Source: an uncultured Methylococcaceae bacterium (GTDB lineage Bacteria > Pseudomonadota > Gammaproteobacteria > Methylococcales > Methylomonadaceae). From it: DNA of 41,167 nt. Of the stretch, positions 1-8,654 are shown one piece after another; the first letter of the stretch is position 1, and each line of letters starts with the position of its first letter. The notes under the pieces were generated by a model. It was given only the letters and a program-made list of their open reading frames with translations. It searched no databases and was not told the DNA's origin. The stretch spans positions 1 through 41,167 of the forward strand of contig CAJAQT010000028.1 in NCBI GenBank assembly GCA_903944165.1, read 5' to 3'. Position numbers and translations under genes: made by a program.

Positions 1-894
1 AACAATGGTTTGCCTAGCATTCGCACCGCGTAAGCCTAGCACTAATCCCGTAACGGCTTCACCTTCACCATTTTTACTGACCGCACCATAACGCGTTAAA
101 GCACCAATTTTTACTTCAGCAATATCGCCGATGGTAACGGGTATGCCTTTTTTTGTATCAACAACAATGGCACGCACATCAGCTAAGGTTTTGATACGGC
201 CTTCAGCACGGACAATCAAGGCTTCTTCACCATCATTTAAGCGACCAGCACCATCATTACGATTATTGGCTTGTAATTCTGAGATTAAAGTTTCCATACT
301 GATACCTCGCGCTGATAAACGGATATTATCTGGAATTACTTCAAAACTTCTGACTAAACCTCCTAAGGAATTTACATCTGCAACACCTGGCACGGTGCGT
401 AAGGCTGGACGTATTACCCAATCCAGAAAATCACGGCGCTGCATTAAGCTTAAATTTCCGCCTTCAATAGTGAACATATAAATCTCACCCAACGGTGTGG
501 TCATTGGTGCAATACCACCTTGCACGCCCACAGGCAACATGCCCCATAAGGTATTTAAACGTTCCGCGATTTGTTGTCGCGCCCAAAAAATATCCGTGCC
601 TTCTTCAAAATCTACGGTAATGTCAGTTAGGGCGTATTTAGCCACTGAGCGCAACATAGTTTGGTGTGGAATGCCTAATAAATCTATTTCAATGGGGGCG
701 GTAATACTGGCTTCTACTTCTTCTGGCGTCATGCCAGGTGCTTTTACAATGATTTTGACTTGAGTGGGTGAAACTTCAGGGAAGGCATCGATCGGAATTT
801 GGTTAAACGCATAATATCCGCCTCCCAATAACAGCATAACGGCTATCATCATTAATAGTCGTTGCCGTAACGCAAAACTAATTAGATGATTCAT
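1..894 (-). CDS. Heavy-metal RND efflux pump (CzcA/CusA family), N-terminal part only
   Basis: Inner-membrane proton-driven pump of the HME-RND family, which exports divalent or monovalent heavy-metal ions through a periplasmic adaptor and an outer-membrane channel. Translating the minus strand from the ATG at 894 gives 298 residues open to the window edge. It begins MNHLISFALRQRL, has a first membrane helix (about residues 12-30), then IPIDAFPEVSPTQV and the porter domain with PGMTPEEVE, all typical of CzcA/CusA. The full family is about 1000-1050 residues, so roughly 70% lies outside the window. Its ATG overlaps the adaptor stop as TAATG, which implies translational coupling. The metal cannot be told from this part because the diagnostic TM4 motif is not included. 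Confidence 0.93.
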   Translation of the reverse strand, partial: MNHLISFALRQRLLMMIAVMLLLGGGYYAFNQIPIDAFPEVSPTQVKIIVKAPGMTPEEVEASITAPIEIDLLGIPHQTMLRSVAKYALTDITVDFEEGTDIFWARQQIAERLNTLWGMLPVGVQGGIAPMTTPLGEIYMFTIEGGNLSLMQRRDFLDWVIRPALRTVPGVADVNSLGGLVRSFEVIPDNIRLSARGISMETLISELQANNRNDGAGRLNDGEEALIVRAEGRIKTLADVRAIVVDTKKGIPVTIGDIAEVKIGALTRYGAVSKNGEGEAVTGLVLGLRGANARQTIV

Positions 895-2078
895 TATTCT
901 TCGCTCCCCAAACCTAACCAATTGGCTTTTAAGGACACTGCACCTTTTACAGCGATCATTTCGGTGCCAACAAAGTCACCTTTAATCGTCGACTCATCGC
1001 CTTGCTTGCCGATGACATTCACTTGGTGTGCGCTAAAACCTTCTGCTGACCGCACAAACACAAACGCTTGTCCTGCATGTTGGGCGATGGCGGTATTAGG
1101 TATGGTAAATGCCAGGCCATTATTGGGCTGGATAATTTGCGTGTTGATTCGCTGCCCAGGTCGTACATCGGTTAATTGCCCTTTCACTAAGGCACGCGCC
1201 AAAATAGTTTGATTTTCTGGATTAACGGTTTGTCCTAGTAAAGTAATTTTTGCAGTAACTGGAGCTAACGAGCCTTTTTGTTGCTCTGGCGCTTCAGATT
1301 CAGTGGGAGGTTTTTCAAGTAAAACCTGATCGCCTAGTTTAATTTGCCCAATATGTTCCTGAGGAATATTAATTTCTAACCAAAGCTCATCTAAATTAGC
1401 AACACGATACAACGGCACCAAACTATCAATACGCGCGCCCGCTACTGTCATACGTTCCATGACAATGCCGGTAATCGGTGCACGAATACGCAACACACCC
1501 GATAATTGCCGACGTTTTTTCAGCTCAGCGATTTCAGTTGCGGTCATGCCAGCAATTTCAAGTAATTGTCGACGCTCATTTGCTTCAGCCACCAAGGTAT
1601 TGTGCACCGTGCGGGTTTCTTGCCAGCGTCGTTTGGCTATCACACCGTCTTCCAATAATTTTTGTTCTCGATCAAACACTAACTGCCCTAACTCAAGTTC
1701 GCTACTGGCTTTTAAGTACAGGCGTTGCATGGATACTAAATCAGAGCTATTGATTTCAGCCAACACCTCGCCCGCCTTCACATGATCACCCAGTGCAGCA
1801 TTTAACTGAGTAATTAAGCCGGCTTGTGAGGCGCTGACAATGTATTCTTGCTTAGGGGGAATGACTACTTTAGCAGGCGCATATAACACGGGAACTTGCG
1901 AAACCGTCTCTAGTTTACCCAAAGTAACGCCTAAATTAGCAATATGCTCAGCAGACATAGTAATTTGTTTATCTTCAGCAAAACCAAGCTCGGTTGTTAA
2001 AAACAAACTGACAACACAAAGGCTGATGTTAAATAAACGATTTTTTTGAGGCATTAGTATTTTTTTTACATTATTCAT
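894..2078 (-). CDS. Efflux RND periplasmic adaptor (HlyD/CzcB-type membrane fusion protein)
   Basis: Periplasmic adaptor that links the RND pump to the outer-membrane factor. 394 residues. An N-terminal hydrophobic stretch ending near ELGFAED is a signal peptide; an internal Met at residue 9 (MPQKNRLF) is an alternative start that would leave a more usual signal. Then come a barrel-sandwich/lipoyl half (IVSASQAGLITQLNAALG, with HVKAGEVLAEI), a helical hairpin (about residues 110-190), the second lipoyl half (IRAPITGIVMERMTVAGARI) and a beta-barrel domain (LWLEINIPQEHIGQIKLGD). The start overlaps the upstream stop as ATGA, and the stop overlaps the pump start, so the three are one transcript. 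No histidine-rich metal-binding N-terminal extension is seen. Confidence 0.93.
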   Translation of the reverse strand: MNNVKKILMPQKNRLFNISLCVVSLFLTTELGFAEDKQITMSAEHIANLGVTLGKLETVSQVPVLYAPAKVVIPPKQEYIVSASQAGLITQLNAALGDHVKAGEVLAEINSSDLVSMQRLYLKASSELELGQLVFDREQKLLEDGVIAKRRWQETRTVHNTLVAEANERRQLLEIAGMTATEIAELKKRRQLSGVLRIRAPITGIVMERMTVAGARIDSLVPLYRVANLDELWLEINIPQEHIGQIKLGDQVLLEKPPTESEAPEQQKGSLAPVTAKITLLGQTVNPENQTILARALVKGQLTDVRPGQRINTQIIQPNNGLAFTIPNTAIAQHAGQAFVFVRSAEGFSAHQVNVIGKQGDESTIKGDFVGTEMIAVKGAVSLKANWLGLGSEE

Positions 2079-3394
2079 GGGAGCACGCCTACGGCTTGGT
2101 TATAAAGTGCTTGATCGCGTAACGCCATGACTGCACGTTCTTTAGCATTCAAAATTGCTTGTTGCGTTCGGGATTGAATTTTCAACAAATCCATTAAATT
2201 GATTTCCCCTGAGGCAAAACTTAATTGAGTGATTTTTAAATGCTGCTCGGCGACTTGTTGTAATTCATTAGCGATGCTTAACTCAATACGATTGACTTCT
2301 AAATTGTGTTCAGCTTCATGATGCAATTGCTGCAAATTTCTTAATATTTGCTCACGTTCTGCCATTAAAGCATTCAATTTGATATTTGCTGCGGCAATGT
2401 GTGGTTGAGTATGCGTTGTGCCACCAAAGGGATAGGTCACACCAATATTAAAACTTTCAGTTTTATTGCTTCGAGGATCAGTGGTAAAGCGATCGCTATT
2501 AATTCCTACCGATACATTTGTCTGTCCAGAACCTTGCTTTTTAAGGGCATCAAGTTCCGCTTGTTGCCGTTCAATTTGACTGCTTAATGCCTGTAAATCA
2601 GGATGCGTTTCTTGAATTTCTTTCACGCTTACCAATTTTTCTTGATACAAGGTAGGTATTCTGTTGGCTTGCGTAATCGAGGCATAGCGTTTTCTTGCAT
2701 GCATTAATTCGGCCTCAGCCAAGTTTAATACTGAATGTTTTTGTAATAATTCAGAATGAGCAAGTAATACATCAGACCGCGCTAAGTCACCTAATTCAAC
2801 ACGACGCTGTACTTTTGCTAAAATTTTTCCGTAAATATCAACTTCCGCCAACGCTTGTTCGTAGCGAATTTTTTGCAAAGCAATATCCCATAAAGCCGCG
2901 CGAACCAAACCTGCAATACGCAATTTAATTGCCGAAGATTGTCGCTCAGCACTGATAAAGGCTTTTTCTCCTATGCGCTGTTCAGCATCTTGCTGTCCTA
3001 AATTCCATAATGGAACCTGCACATAGCCATCAATGTAATGCAAACTACCACTGGTCGCTTCTTGAAACCGTACCCCTGCCTGCGGCGCACCTGCAAGCCA
3101 ACTTTCGCTACGTTGCTTTACCGCTCTTGCCTCGTCTTCAAGTGCTTGCAACCAACGAATATCAGGGTATTTTTCCATGGTTAAAGCAATTACATTTGCC
3201 AAACTTAAACTGGCGTCTTCAATTAAATCGTCGTGATGATCCGCATGTTCAATACGGTTAGTCAGCGCAACCTCTGCCGACGCGGCGAACGGTGCGCCTG
3301 TGTATGAAAGCATCGCGCACGCGCACAAACATCCAAAAGCAAGCTGATAACGTAGTAAATACGCATAACTTTCATAGCGAGAAAAAAACATCAT
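2075..3394 (-). CDS. TolC-family outer-membrane efflux protein (CzcC/CusC type)
   Basis: Outer-membrane channel of the tripartite heavy-metal efflux system. 439 residues, in the usual range. A signal peptide spans about residues 1-40 (hydrophobic GCLCACAMLSY then ASAEV). Just after it is a histidine/acid-rich segment (EHADHHDDLIED) that could bind metal; this is inference. The two homologous TolC repeats, each with long helices, are visible (ANVIALTMEKYPDIRWLQA near residue 70; NVSVGINSDRF and FNIGVTYPFGG in the second half). The stop overlaps the adaptor start by four bases. It lies 74 bp downstream of the small two-TM gene in the same orientation. Confidence 0.92.
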   Translation of the reverse strand: MMFFSRYESYAYLLRYQLAFGCLCACAMLSYTGAPFAASAEVALTNRIEHADHHDDLIEDASLSLANVIALTMEKYPDIRWLQALEDEARAVKQRSESWLAGAPQAGVRFQEATSGSLHYIDGYVQVPLWNLGQQDAEQRIGEKAFISAERQSSAIKLRIAGLVRAALWDIALQKIRYEQALAEVDIYGKILAKVQRRVELGDLARSDVLLAHSELLQKHSVLNLAEAELMHARKRYASITQANRIPTLYQEKLVSVKEIQETHPDLQALSSQIERQQAELDALKKQGSGQTNVSVGINSDRFTTDPRSNKTESFNIGVTYPFGGTTHTQPHIAAANIKLNALMAEREQILRNLQQLHHEAEHNLEVNRIELSIANELQQVAEQHLKITQLSFASGEINLMDLLKIQSRTQQAILNAKERAVMALRDQALYNQAVGVLP

Positions 3395-3468
3395 AAAATA
3401 AACTCTCTGCGGTGAGTACCGCGAAAATAGTCAACAACAAGCAGACATCTAAACAACATGCCCTCTCT

Positions 3469-3945
3469 TTAAAGATGAATACTATAAAAGTAAAAAGGCG
3501 GTGCTCGGGGGGCGTACGCAGGAAGTAAACAATACGAACGAAAACTAGCAAAAAAAATCGTAAAAAGAGGTCTGAAGAGACTAAGAACAACAATAATAAT
3601 GGGGATGAAAGTTAGCACTAAAAACAGCTGCTCTTTAACTAATCGAAGTGGGTAATAACTGGATTTAATACCTTGATTCATGCTGATTAACACGCCTTCA
3701 GCCGGCATTACATCATGCATTGATATTGAGTGCCCCAAAGCATAATAATCTTCCAAACCTGGAATATGTAGCTTAGGACTGTATTGATTGGGCGTAAGTG
3801 AAAAATCTTGCTGGCTATGCGCATGAATTAACGGAGCAATTCCTTGCAAACCAATTAATAAGGTAATAACAACGCGTAAAATTAACACCATCATGGCTAC
3901 TAAAAAATAAAAAAGGTATGGCTTTATTATACGATGTAAACCCAA
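3469..3945 (-). CDS. Small two-helix membrane protein leading the efflux operon, unknown function
   Basis: 158 residues, not recognised as a named family. It has a strongly hydrophobic helix at about residues 10-40 and a second at about 108-135, with a roughly 65-residue loop between them that contains HAH, H and M residues (LIHAHSQQDF; ALGHSISMHDVM). The topology would put this loop in the periplasm, where metal ions would be met. The last 20 residues carry an odd proline-rich tail (PAYAPRAPP). It sits directly upstream of the outer-membrane factor in the same orientation, so a role as an accessory or sensor of metal efflux is plausible but unproven. Confidence 0.6.
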   Translation of the reverse strand: MGLHRIIKPYLFYFLVAMMVLILRVVITLLIGLQGIAPLIHAHSQQDFSLTPNQYSPKLHIPGLEDYYALGHSISMHDVMPAEGVLISMNQGIKSSYYPLRLVKEQLFLVLTFIPIIIVVLSLFRPLFTIFFASFRSYCLLPAYAPRAPPFYFYSIHL

Positions 3946-4175
3946 AAGGGTAGGTGTTGATTTACTGTCTTCAGCAATCGGTATTTTTTAAGTCTTTGAT
4001 TTTAATTTACATGGGGGACAGCTAAAGCTGCGCCCAGGTAAATACTTTCGTAGTCTCTCGCGCTATTCCAAGCTATGCACTGTAATGATAAAAATAAAGG
4101 TGCCATTGCGGAAGCGTTTTTCATAAATAGTGTGCTCGATGATCTATATTTAGTCATGTAACGATTTCAACGCGC

Positions 4176-5048
4176 TTACGTTACCGCTGTAGCAAACTTA
4201 CCTAAGGTCATACCTAAACGCACGTTTGCACCTGCGTTTAAGGTATTGTCGAAGCGTAGTGTATCGTTAGCCAATAACACAATAATGGTTGACCCCATAT
4301 TAAAACGTCCCATTTCTTGCCCCTGCGTTAAGGTAAGAGGCTGTTGCCGATAATCCCAGTGTTGCAAGGTGTTTTTTGTTGGCGGCGTAATCACGCCTTG
4401 CCAAACAGTTTCAATGCTGGAGACAACAATCGCCCCCACTAACACCAGCACCATTGGCCCTGCTGCGGTATCAAAAAAACAGCAGACGCGTTCGTTACGC
4501 GCAAATAAGTTGGGCACAGTGTTGGTTGTGGTGGTGTTTACGCTAAATAAGCGTCCAGGAATATGAATCATCTCGGTGAGTGTGCCCGTGATAGGCATGT
4601 GCAAACGATGATAGTCTTTGGGTGATAAATAAATTGTTGCAAACTGTCCATTGCTAAACACTGCACTGCGTTGCTCATCTCCACCTAATAAAGCACAGGC
4701 TGAAAATTGTTTGCCTTTGGCCTGAAAAATTTGTCCTTGCGTAATATGGCCAAGCTGACTAATTTGCCCATCTGCTGGGCAGGCTATCGTGTTAGCTTGG
4801 TTTGGAAAACTACGTGCATCAGGTTTTAAGGCGCGGGTAAAAAAAGCATTTACATCGGGATAGGCAGTTGGCTCTGGTTCCAGCGCATCTGCCATGTTAA
4901 TCCCATAAATATCAATAAGTTTTTTAATTATAAAATTTTTGGTGCTTTTATGTTGAGTGTGCGTAAGTTTGCCCAGCAGCTGTGAACAAAAATGCTGAGG
5001 CAGCAGATATTGCGGCAATACCTTTAAACTATTTTTTAAAGTCATCAT
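4176..5048 (-). CDS. psd: Phosphatidylserine decarboxylase proenzyme
   Basis: Makes phosphatidylethanolamine by decarboxylating phosphatidylserine at the inner membrane. 290 residues, the usual length for the bacterial type I enzyme. The proenzyme cuts itself at a Gly-Ser bond: MGST at residues 251-254 is the cleavage motif (LGST in E. coli), and Ser253 becomes the pyruvoyl cofactor. The rest of the serine-protease-like triad is visible as Asp93 (PADG) and His147 (DYHRLH). It starts four bases after the nudF stop, so the two are probably cotranscribed, with ybiT upstream in the same direction. Confidence 0.96.
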   Translation of the reverse strand: MMTLKNSLKVLPQYLLPQHFCSQLLGKLTHTQHKSTKNFIIKKLIDIYGINMADALEPEPTAYPDVNAFFTRALKPDARSFPNQANTIACPADGQISQLGHITQGQIFQAKGKQFSACALLGGDEQRSAVFSNGQFATIYLSPKDYHRLHMPITGTLTEMIHIPGRLFSVNTTTTNTVPNLFARNERVCCFFDTAAGPMVLVLVGAIVVSSIETVWQGVITPPTKNTLQHWDYRQQPLTLTQGQEMGRFNMGSTIIVLLANDTLRFDNTLNAGANVRLGMTLGKFATAVT

Positions 5049-5052
5049 TGAA

Positions 5053-5661
5053 TTAACTAATTGTTGGGTGCCAAAGTTGAAGTAACTGTTGTTTGTTTAA
5101 CGCTAACCATTGCAAGGCAATAATCGGCATTGATGAGATTATTTTACCTTCGGCAATCATTGCGTAGGCGCTATCAAAATCTACTACATGCACTAAAATA
5201 TCTTCGTGTTCATGCGCTAAGCCATGAACGCCGCCCACGAGTTGACTGTCTACTTCACCACAAAATAAGGTCAGCCATTCTGCGGAACAGCCTGGCGTGG
5301 TGTAGAACTGACTAATTTTAGTAAGCTGCTTTATTTCGCAGCCTGCTTCTTCGCGGGCTTCTCGATACGCAACTTCTTCAGCGGTTTCACCCGCTTCAAT
5401 CCCCCCCGCAACAATTTCTATTAACCACGGTGCCTCAGGTTTAAGAATAGCCCCTGCACGAAATTGCTCGATTAATACGACTTTGTCCGTATGTGGGTCG
5501 TACAATAAAACGGCAACGCAATCACCGCGTAAAAAGACTTCACGACTGATCTCTTCACTCCAACCACCGTTAAAAAGCGTATGGGTTAAGCGGTATTTTT
5601 CCATGCGAAAATAGCCTGGATAGACAATGGCTTTATTGAGTACAGTAAATTGTTTTTTCAT
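5053..5661 (-). CDS. nudF: ADP-ribose pyrophosphatase, Nudix family
   Basis: Hydrolyses ADP-ribose to AMP and ribose-5-phosphate, removing a reactive sugar nucleotide. 202 residues, against 209 in E. coli NudF. The Nudix box is complete: Gly86, Glu92, Arg100-Glu101, Glu104-Glu105 and Gly107 fit GX5EX7REUXEEXGU, followed by FYTTPGCSAEWL as in ADPR pyrophosphatases. Two glycine codons inside the Nudix box are written as a run of seven G (minus strand; 5401-5407 on the plus strand), a slippage-prone spot in the active site. Located 28 bp after ybiT and 4 bp before psd. Confidence 0.95.
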   Translation of the reverse strand: MKKQFTVLNKAIVYPGYFRMEKYRLTHTLFNGGWSEEISREVFLRGDCVAVLLYDPHTDKVVLIEQFRAGAILKPEAPWLIEIVAGGIEAGETAEEVAYREAREEAGCEIKQLTKISQFYTTPGCSAEWLTLFCGEVDSQLVGGVHGLAHEHEDILVHVVDFDSAYAMIAEGKIISSMPIIALQWLALNKQQLLQLWHPTIS

Positions 5662-5689
5662 GGCGGTTAACTGGGAAAAGTTGCGTGGT

Positions 5690-7279
5690 TTAACGTGTCT
5701 GGTTCGCTAAATAATCTTCGTAACTGCCACTGAAATCAATAATTCCTTTGGGCGTTAACTCAATAATGCGTGTGGCTAAGGAAGACACAAACTCACGGTC
5801 ATGACTGACAAATAATAAGGTGCCTGGATAATTTTCTAAAGCCAAGTTTAAGGATTCAATGGATTCCATGTCTAAATGGTTGGTCGGTTCATCCATCACC
5901 ATAATGTTATTTTTTTGCAGAATTAATTTGCCAAATAACATGCGTCCTTTTTCTCCACCTGAAAGCACTTTTACTGATTTTTTGATGTCATCTTGGGAAA
6001 ATAATAAACGCCCTAAGGTGCCTCGTATTGTTTGATCGTCATCGCTTTCTTTGCGCCATTGTTCCATCCAATGCATCAGGCTAAGATTTTCGGCAAAATG
6101 TTCGGCGTTGTCTTGGGGAAAGTAGCCTACTTCGGAGTTTTCCGACCATTTTACGGTGCCGGTGTCGGGTTCTAAATCGCCTACTAAGGTTTTAAGTAAG
6201 GTTGATTTACCAATTCCGTTGGGGCCAATTATTGCAATACGTTCGCCTACGCTGACCACTAAATTAAGACCTTCAAACAACGGTTTTTCACCATAGCCTT
6301 TGCTTACATTATTGACATCTAAGGCAACGCGATGAAGTTTTTTAGTTTGATCAAAGCGCATGAAGGGGTTGACCCGACTGGAGGGCTTGACTTCATCTAA
6401 TTTAATTTTATCCAATTGTTTGGCGCGTGAGGTGGCTTGTTTAGCTTTTGAAGCGTTGGCAGAAAAACGACTAACAAATGTTTGTAATTCTGATATTTGT
6501 GCTTTTTTCTTAGCATTACTGGCAAGTAAGCGCTCACGGACTTCAGTTACTGCAATCATGTATTCATCGTAATTACCTGGATAAATACGTAATTCACCGT
6601 AATCTAAATCTGCCATGTGCGTGCAGACACTGTTTAAAAAGTGACGGTCGTGAGAAATAATAATCATCGTGCATTGACGGTCATTTAATATTTCTTCTAA
6701 CCAACGAATGGTATTGATGTCTAAGTTGTTGGTGGGTTCATCTAGCAACATGATGTCTGGATTGGCAAACAGCACTTGCGCCAATAATACGCGTAGTTTC
6801 CAGCCTGGTGCGACGGCACTCATTAGGCCAAAATGTTGTTCTAAAGGAATCTCTAGCCCTAATAAAATTTCACCTGCACGCGACTCTGCGGTGTAGCCAT
6901 CGAGTTCGGCAAATTCAACTTCAAGATGTGCCACCTGCATACCTTCTTCAGCCGACATTTCTGCTAAGCCATAAATACGATCACGTTCTTGTTTAACTTC
7001 CCACAGCTCTTTATGCCCCATGATGACGGTGTCGATAACTGTAAACTGTTCAAAGGCAAATTGGTCTTGGTTTAAGGTGGCAAGTCGTTCATTGGGCGAT
7101 AAACCGATAGAGCCCGCTGAGGGTTCTAAATCGCCACTTAAAATTTTCATCAGTGTGGATTTACCACATCCATTAGCTCCAATTAAGCCATAGCGATTGC
7201 CATCGCCAAATTTTACTGAAATATTTTCAAAAAGTGGTTTAGCACCAAATTGCATGGTGATATTAGCTGTGGTAATCAA
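5690..7279 (-). CDS. ybiT: ABC-F family ATPase, YbiT type
   Basis: Soluble ribosome-associated ABC-F protein with two nucleotide-binding domains and no membrane domain. 529 residues, against 530 in E. coli YbiT, with high identity throughout ([16 protein letters not shown], then [11 protein letters not shown]). Walker A of domain 1 is GANGCGKST at residues 34-42; Walker B is [11 protein letters not shown]. The domain 1 signature is degenerate ([10 protein letters not shown]), as is usual for YbiT, while domain 2 has a normal LSGGEKGR. Between the domains lies the interdomain linker rich in Lys and Arg (about residues 240-320) that reaches the peptidyl-transferase region in this family. ABC-F proteins act on stalled ribosomes; the exact YbiT substrate is not settled. 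Confidence 0.96.
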   Translation of the reverse strand: MITTANITMQFGAKPLFENISVKFGDGNRYGLIGANGCGKSTLMKILSGDLEPSAGSIGLSPNERLATLNQDQFAFEQFTVIDTVIMGHKELWEVKQERDRIYGLAEMSAEEGMQVAHLEVEFAELDGYTAESRAGEILLGLEIPLEQHFGLMSAVAPGWKLRVLLAQVLFANPDIMLLDEPTNNLDINTIRWLEEILNDRQCTMIIISHDRHFLNSVCTHMADLDYGELRIYPGNYDEYMIAVTEVRERLLASNAKKKAQISELQTFVSRFSANASKAKQATSRAKQLDKIKLDEVKPSSRVNPFMRFDQTKKLHRVALDVNNVSKGYGEKPLFEGLNLVVSVGERIAIIGPNGIGKSTLLKTLVGDLEPDTGTVKWSENSEVGYFPQDNAEHFAENLSLMHWMEQWRKESDDDQTIRGTLGRLLFSQDDIKKSVKVLSGGEKGRMLFGKLILQKNNIMVMDEPTNHLDMESIESLNLALENYPGTLLFVSHDREFVSSLATRIIELTPKGIIDFSGSYEDYLANQTR

Positions 7280-7360
7280 AATAAGTGTCCGTTGGTTAGA
7301 ATAATGAGTAAGTAAATTTGTAAAATTATGGCGTAGTTGGGGCTGATTTGGCGTTCTGGT

Positions 7361-7834
7361 TTATAGCAATAAGGCTTCATCGATAGCAAAAAAGTAATCG
7401 CTCGCGCAAATTAAGGCGGGTGCGGTAAAGGCACTTACGCCATACACTTCCGTGGTAAGTGCATGCTGGCTACGAATTTTTTGTAGCAGTAACTCAAAAT
7501 CGCCATCGCCAGACAATAAAATAATCACATCAACTTGTGCCGCATAGTCGATAACGTCGAGGGTAATGCCTACATCCCAATCAGCTTTGGCTGAGCCGTC
7601 ACAGCGTTGAATAAAAGGTTTTAATTTAACCGTAAAGCCAATGCTTCTTAACGCTTGCTGAAAATCGCGTTGTTTGCTGTCACCTCGGTCGGTGGCATAA
7701 GCAAAGGCAGCAATCACTTGACGATGCTGAGTCGCCAGCAGCCAAAACGCTGCGTAATTAAATTGTCGTTGAAAACCTTGCCGCGTGGTGTAGTAAATAT
7801 TTTGCACGTCGACAAAAATGGCTATTTTTTCCAT
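7361..7834 (-). CDS. NYN-domain (LabA/DUF88, PIN-like) protein
   Basis: 157 residues with the NYN/PIN-like fold expected of a metal-dependent RNase. Visible signature positions are FVDVQNIYY at residues 7-15 (first acidic residue and Asn), KADWDVGITLDVIDYA (conserved acids) and VIILLSGDGDFELLL (SGDGDF, the family hallmark). YatDRGD in the middle also fits. The function in bacteria is uncertain; relatives are linked to RNA processing or tRNA/rRNA turnover. It stands alone between ppnP and ybiT with gaps of about 80 bp either side, so it could be part of the same run of minus-strand genes. Confidence 0.88.
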   Translation of the reverse strand: MEKIAIFVDVQNIYYTTRQGFQRQFNYAAFWLLATQHRQVIAAFAYATDRGDSKQRDFQQALRSIGFTVKLKPFIQRCDGSAKADWDVGITLDVIDYAAQVDVIILLSGDGDFELLLQKIRSQHALTTEVYGVSAFTAPALICASDYFFAIDEALLL

Positions 7835-7911
7835 TAGTTAGCTAAAAAGTAAGGCCTGAATAACGACAGAGTGTACGTTAGCCGTGTGACATTTACTTTG
7901 CTTAGTGTGAA

Positions 7912-8226
7912 TTAGCTTAAAAATGAACAGCAATAATCCGTGGCAATCCGTACTTTTATCGTAAAACTTGCTTTGGCTGACACCTTAAAGCTATCGCCTG
8001 CTGCATAAGCTTGCCAGTCTGTTGTATTCGGCAACAAGACCTCTACTTCTCCTGCGAGAATCTCCATCAGTTCTGCCGCCTCTGTTGAAAAAGTATATTC
8101 ACCCGGCAACATAAAGCCTAAGGTTTTGCTTGAGCCATCAGCAAAACGAACAGTACGACTGTTCACTTGCCCATCAAAATAGACATTGGCTTTTTTTACA
8201 ACCGTGACATTAGAAAACTCTGACAT
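7912..8226 (-). CDS. ppnP: Pyrimidine/purine nucleoside phosphorylase, cupin fold (DUF1255)
   Basis: Cytosolic enzyme that splits nucleosides with phosphate to base and ribose-1-phosphate. 104 residues, against 94 in E. coli PpnP (YaiE). The compact beta-barrel pattern is easily recognised: KKANVYFDGQVNSRTV, GFMLPGEYTFSTEAAELMEI and GEVEVLLP, then GDSFKVSAKASFTIKV. The tail ends ATDYCCSFLS. It is transcribed away from the cytochrome oxidase operon; the space between holds the GC-rich structured stretch and the oxidase promoter. Confidence 0.94.
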   Translation of the reverse strand: MSEFSNVTVVKKANVYFDGQVNSRTVRFADGSSKTLGFMLPGEYTFSTEAAELMEILAGEVEVLLPNTTDWQAYAAGDSFKVSAKASFTIKVRIATDYCCSFLS

Positions 8227-8279
8227 AAAGACCCCTTGGTAATTTGAGAAAATAAAAAGCGCAATAATAGCAGATTGTC

Positions 8280-8393
8280 AGCAGTGCTGTAGGGCGGATT
8301 CACCGCTAAGCTAAGGAAGTTAGGCGTAGGCAGAAGGGGGGGCACTGCTTTCGCACGCTACCCTGCGGCAATTAGCTGGCCCCTGTTAAGGGG
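8280..8393. other. GC-rich intergenic stretch with nested inverted repeats
   Basis: The 275-base gap between ppnP and the oxidase operon is mostly a GC-rich patch unlike its AT-rich surroundings. An 8-bp perfect inverted repeat (AGCAGTGC at 8280-8287, GCACTGCT at 8342-8349) encloses GTAGGGCGG and a small GCGG/CCGC hairpin. A G7 tract sits at 8336-8342. A second short hairpin, CCCCT-GTTA-AGGGG, is at 8380-8393. It may be a decayed short interspersed repeat or a structured leader; nothing coding is seen. Confidence 0.45.
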
Positions 8394-8429
8394 TTCGTTA
8401 TTACCTTTAGAAAAACAAGATTAATATTT

Positions 8430-8458
8430 TTGTCACTGTAATCCATGTATATTATAAG
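8430..8458 (+). promoter_or_regulatory. Sigma70-type promoter of the ba3 oxidase operon
   Basis: TTGTCA at 8430-8435 and TATAAG at 8453-8458 are separated by exactly 17 bases, each matching five of six consensus positions. It lies about 43 bases upstream of the first ATG of the operon. Called by eye. Confidence 0.6.
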
Positions 8459-8501
8459 GAAATAAAGCACATAATTTGTAAAATCCACTTAAGAGGAAGG
8501 T

Positions 8502-8645
8502 ATGGAACAACTAACAGAAGAAGAACGTAAACGTATTATCGAAAGCTCCCCCGTCGGGACTTTTGCATTAATGGTTGCAGTTGTGGGGGGCATGGTCATC
8601 GCTTGGCTGTTTTTATATTACGGTGTATTTTTGCCGCGCGGCTAG
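8502..8645 (+). CDS. 47-residue single-helix membrane peptide, ba3 oxidase small subunit candidate
   Basis: Short gene of 47 codons plus TAG. It begins MEQLTEEERKRIIESSPVGT and then has one membrane helix (residues about 20-43, FALMVAVVGGMVIAWLFLYY). A good ribosome site (AGAGGAAGG) precedes the ATG, and it ends 9 bases before the subunit II start. In ba3-type oxidases (Thermus thermophilus), a single-helix subunit IIa accompanies subunits I and II. Position, size and topology match that role; the sequence itself is too short for a homology claim. Confidence 0.75.
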   Translation: MEQLTEEERKRIIESSPVGTFALMVAVVGGMVIAWLFLYYGVFLPRG

Positions 8646-8654
8646 GAAAATCTT

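Noticed and set aside
886-1212. Plus-strand open frames across 131-1212 and 1459-2049
   Set aside because: They lie antisense to the efflux genes, whose frames have clear family motifs; the plus-strand products are low-complexity and unlike any protein.
3372-3593. 73-codon minus-strand frame overlapping the two-TM gene and the TolC-type gene
   Set aside because: It overlaps both better-supported genes and has a product dominated by Phe/Leu/Val with no motif.
4075-4161. 28-codon plus-strand frame starting MHCNDKNKGAIAEAFF
   Set aside because: No ribosome site and no supporting context in the 230-base gap between psd and the efflux operon; too short to support.
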